The notes beneath the pieces were generated by a model. It was not told the origin of the DNA, ran no database searches, and saw nothing but the letters and a program-made list of their open reading frames with translations. The translations under genes were made by a program, and so were the position numbers. Positions 5,973 through 6,139 of a stretch of DNA of 6,139 nucleotides are shown piece by piece. Position 1 is the stretch's first letter. Each line of letters opens with the position of its first letter. The DNA is from JBFFSQ01 sp041572275 (GTDB lineage Bacteria > Pseudomonadota > Gammaproteobacteria > SZUA-229): positions 1 through 6,139 of the forward strand of contig JBFFSQ010000180.1 in NCBI GenBank assembly GCA_041572275.1. Direction: 5' to 3'.

Positions 5973-6001
5973 TGGATTTATGCATAAAACTTGACTAAAA
6001 T
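5973..6001 (+). promoter_or_regulatory. Probable erpA promoter
   Basis: TAAAAT (5996-6001) is a good -10 hexamer, with TGGATT (5973-5978) as a weak -35 at 17-base spacing. Initiation near 6008 would give a leader of about 46 bases. A weak -35 is normal for a regulated promoter, and the -10 sits in the centre of the IscR-like operator. The leader contains a repeated ATGGCC (6011-6016 and 6020-6025) of unknown meaning. Confidence 0.5.
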
Positions 6002-6011
6002 AGTCAGGTAA
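5987..6011. promoter_or_regulatory. Predicted IscR type 1 operator upstream of erpA
   Basis: The core TGACTA-AAA-TAGTCA (5992-6006) is a perfect inverted repeat, extended by AC (5989-5990) and GT (6008-6009) with one mismatched pair at 5991/6007. From memory the IscR type 1 consensus is roughly ATAxYTGACTRWWWYAGTCRRGTAT, and this site agrees with it at nearly every constrained position. The [2Fe-2S] form of IscR binds such sites and represses Fe-S assembly genes; erpA is an IscR target in E. coli. The site covers the predicted -10, so occupancy would block initiation. No iscR gene is in the window. Confidence 0.75.
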
Positions 6012-6053
6012 TGGCCCTGATGGCCGAAAATTTTGATGTCTGGAGATATTTTT

Positions 6054-6139
6054 ATGACAGCTGAAAACGCAATACCGGCTCCATTAAACTTTACTGATGC
6101 TGCTGCGGCCAAGGTAAAAAGCCTGATTGAGGAAGAAAA
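6054..6139 (+). CDS. erpA: Iron-sulfur cluster insertion protein ErpA (N-terminal part)
   Basis: A-type carrier that receives Fe-S clusters from the scaffold and passes them to apoproteins, including those of isoprenoid synthesis and respiration. Only 28 codons are present before the window ends (MTAENAIPAPLNFTDAAAAK then VKSLIEEE). The LNFTDAAAAKVKSLI block closely matches the E. coli start PLEFTDAAANKVKSLI. The three cluster-binding cysteines lie beyond the window. ATG 6054 has GGAG (6042-6045) eight bases upstream. It is separated from the bactofilin gene by 138 bases with its own predicted promoter and IscR-like operator, so it is probably controlled independently of that gene. Confidence 0.92.
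   Translation, partial: MTAENAIPAPLNFTDAAAAKVKSLIEEE

Noticed and set aside
5991..5996. TTGACT as the -35 element of an erpA promoter
   Set aside because: The hexamer is close to consensus, but 16-18 bases downstream there is only GC-rich sequence with no -10; TAAAAT at 5996-6001 as a -10 fits better.

Overview
The window is about 6.1 kb of chromosome from a gammaproteobacterium of moderate GC content. Dcd, RppH, HemJ, ArgC and ErpA all read as ordinary gammaproteobacterial orthologues. ArgC resembles the Pseudomonas-type protein (start MIKAGVVGGTGYTG, end ALLP) more than the E. coli one. I see no insertion sequence, prophage, CRISPR array, tRNA or rRNA. This is core chromosome, and most of the novelty lies in regulation and gene pairing. 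The genus cannot be fixed from this sequence alone.

Left part (1-1682, + strand): the last codons of an upstream gene, probably the Mrp/ApbC Fe-S carrier ATPase; a very strong intrinsic terminator; dcd (dCTP deaminase), whose start codon lies only 13 bases past the terminator T-run; and an HDOD-domain signalling protein with a GTG start. Middle (1712-3471): a HAD-IB phosphatase on the minus strand, divergent from rppH (RNA 5' pyrophosphohydrolase, GTG start). rppH converges on minus-strand hemJ (protoporphyrinogen IX oxidase). Right part (3646-6139, + strand): argC, a membrane-anchored coiled-coil protein of DUF6776 type, a bactofilin whose start lies inside the DUF6776 gene, and the first 28 codons of erpA.

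The gene functions are mixed: nucleotide metabolism (dcd), mRNA decay (rppH), haem (hemJ), arginine (argC) and Fe-S assembly (erpA, probably mrp). Two parts look like systems. One is the DUF6776-bactofilin pair, overlapping by 23 bases and probably translationally coupled, which suggests a cytoskeletal polymer with a membrane/periplasmic partner. The other is erpA, preceded by a near-perfect IscR type 1 operator lying on a good -10 element, which predicts feedback control by cellular Fe-S status. No intergenic gap exceeds 300 bases.
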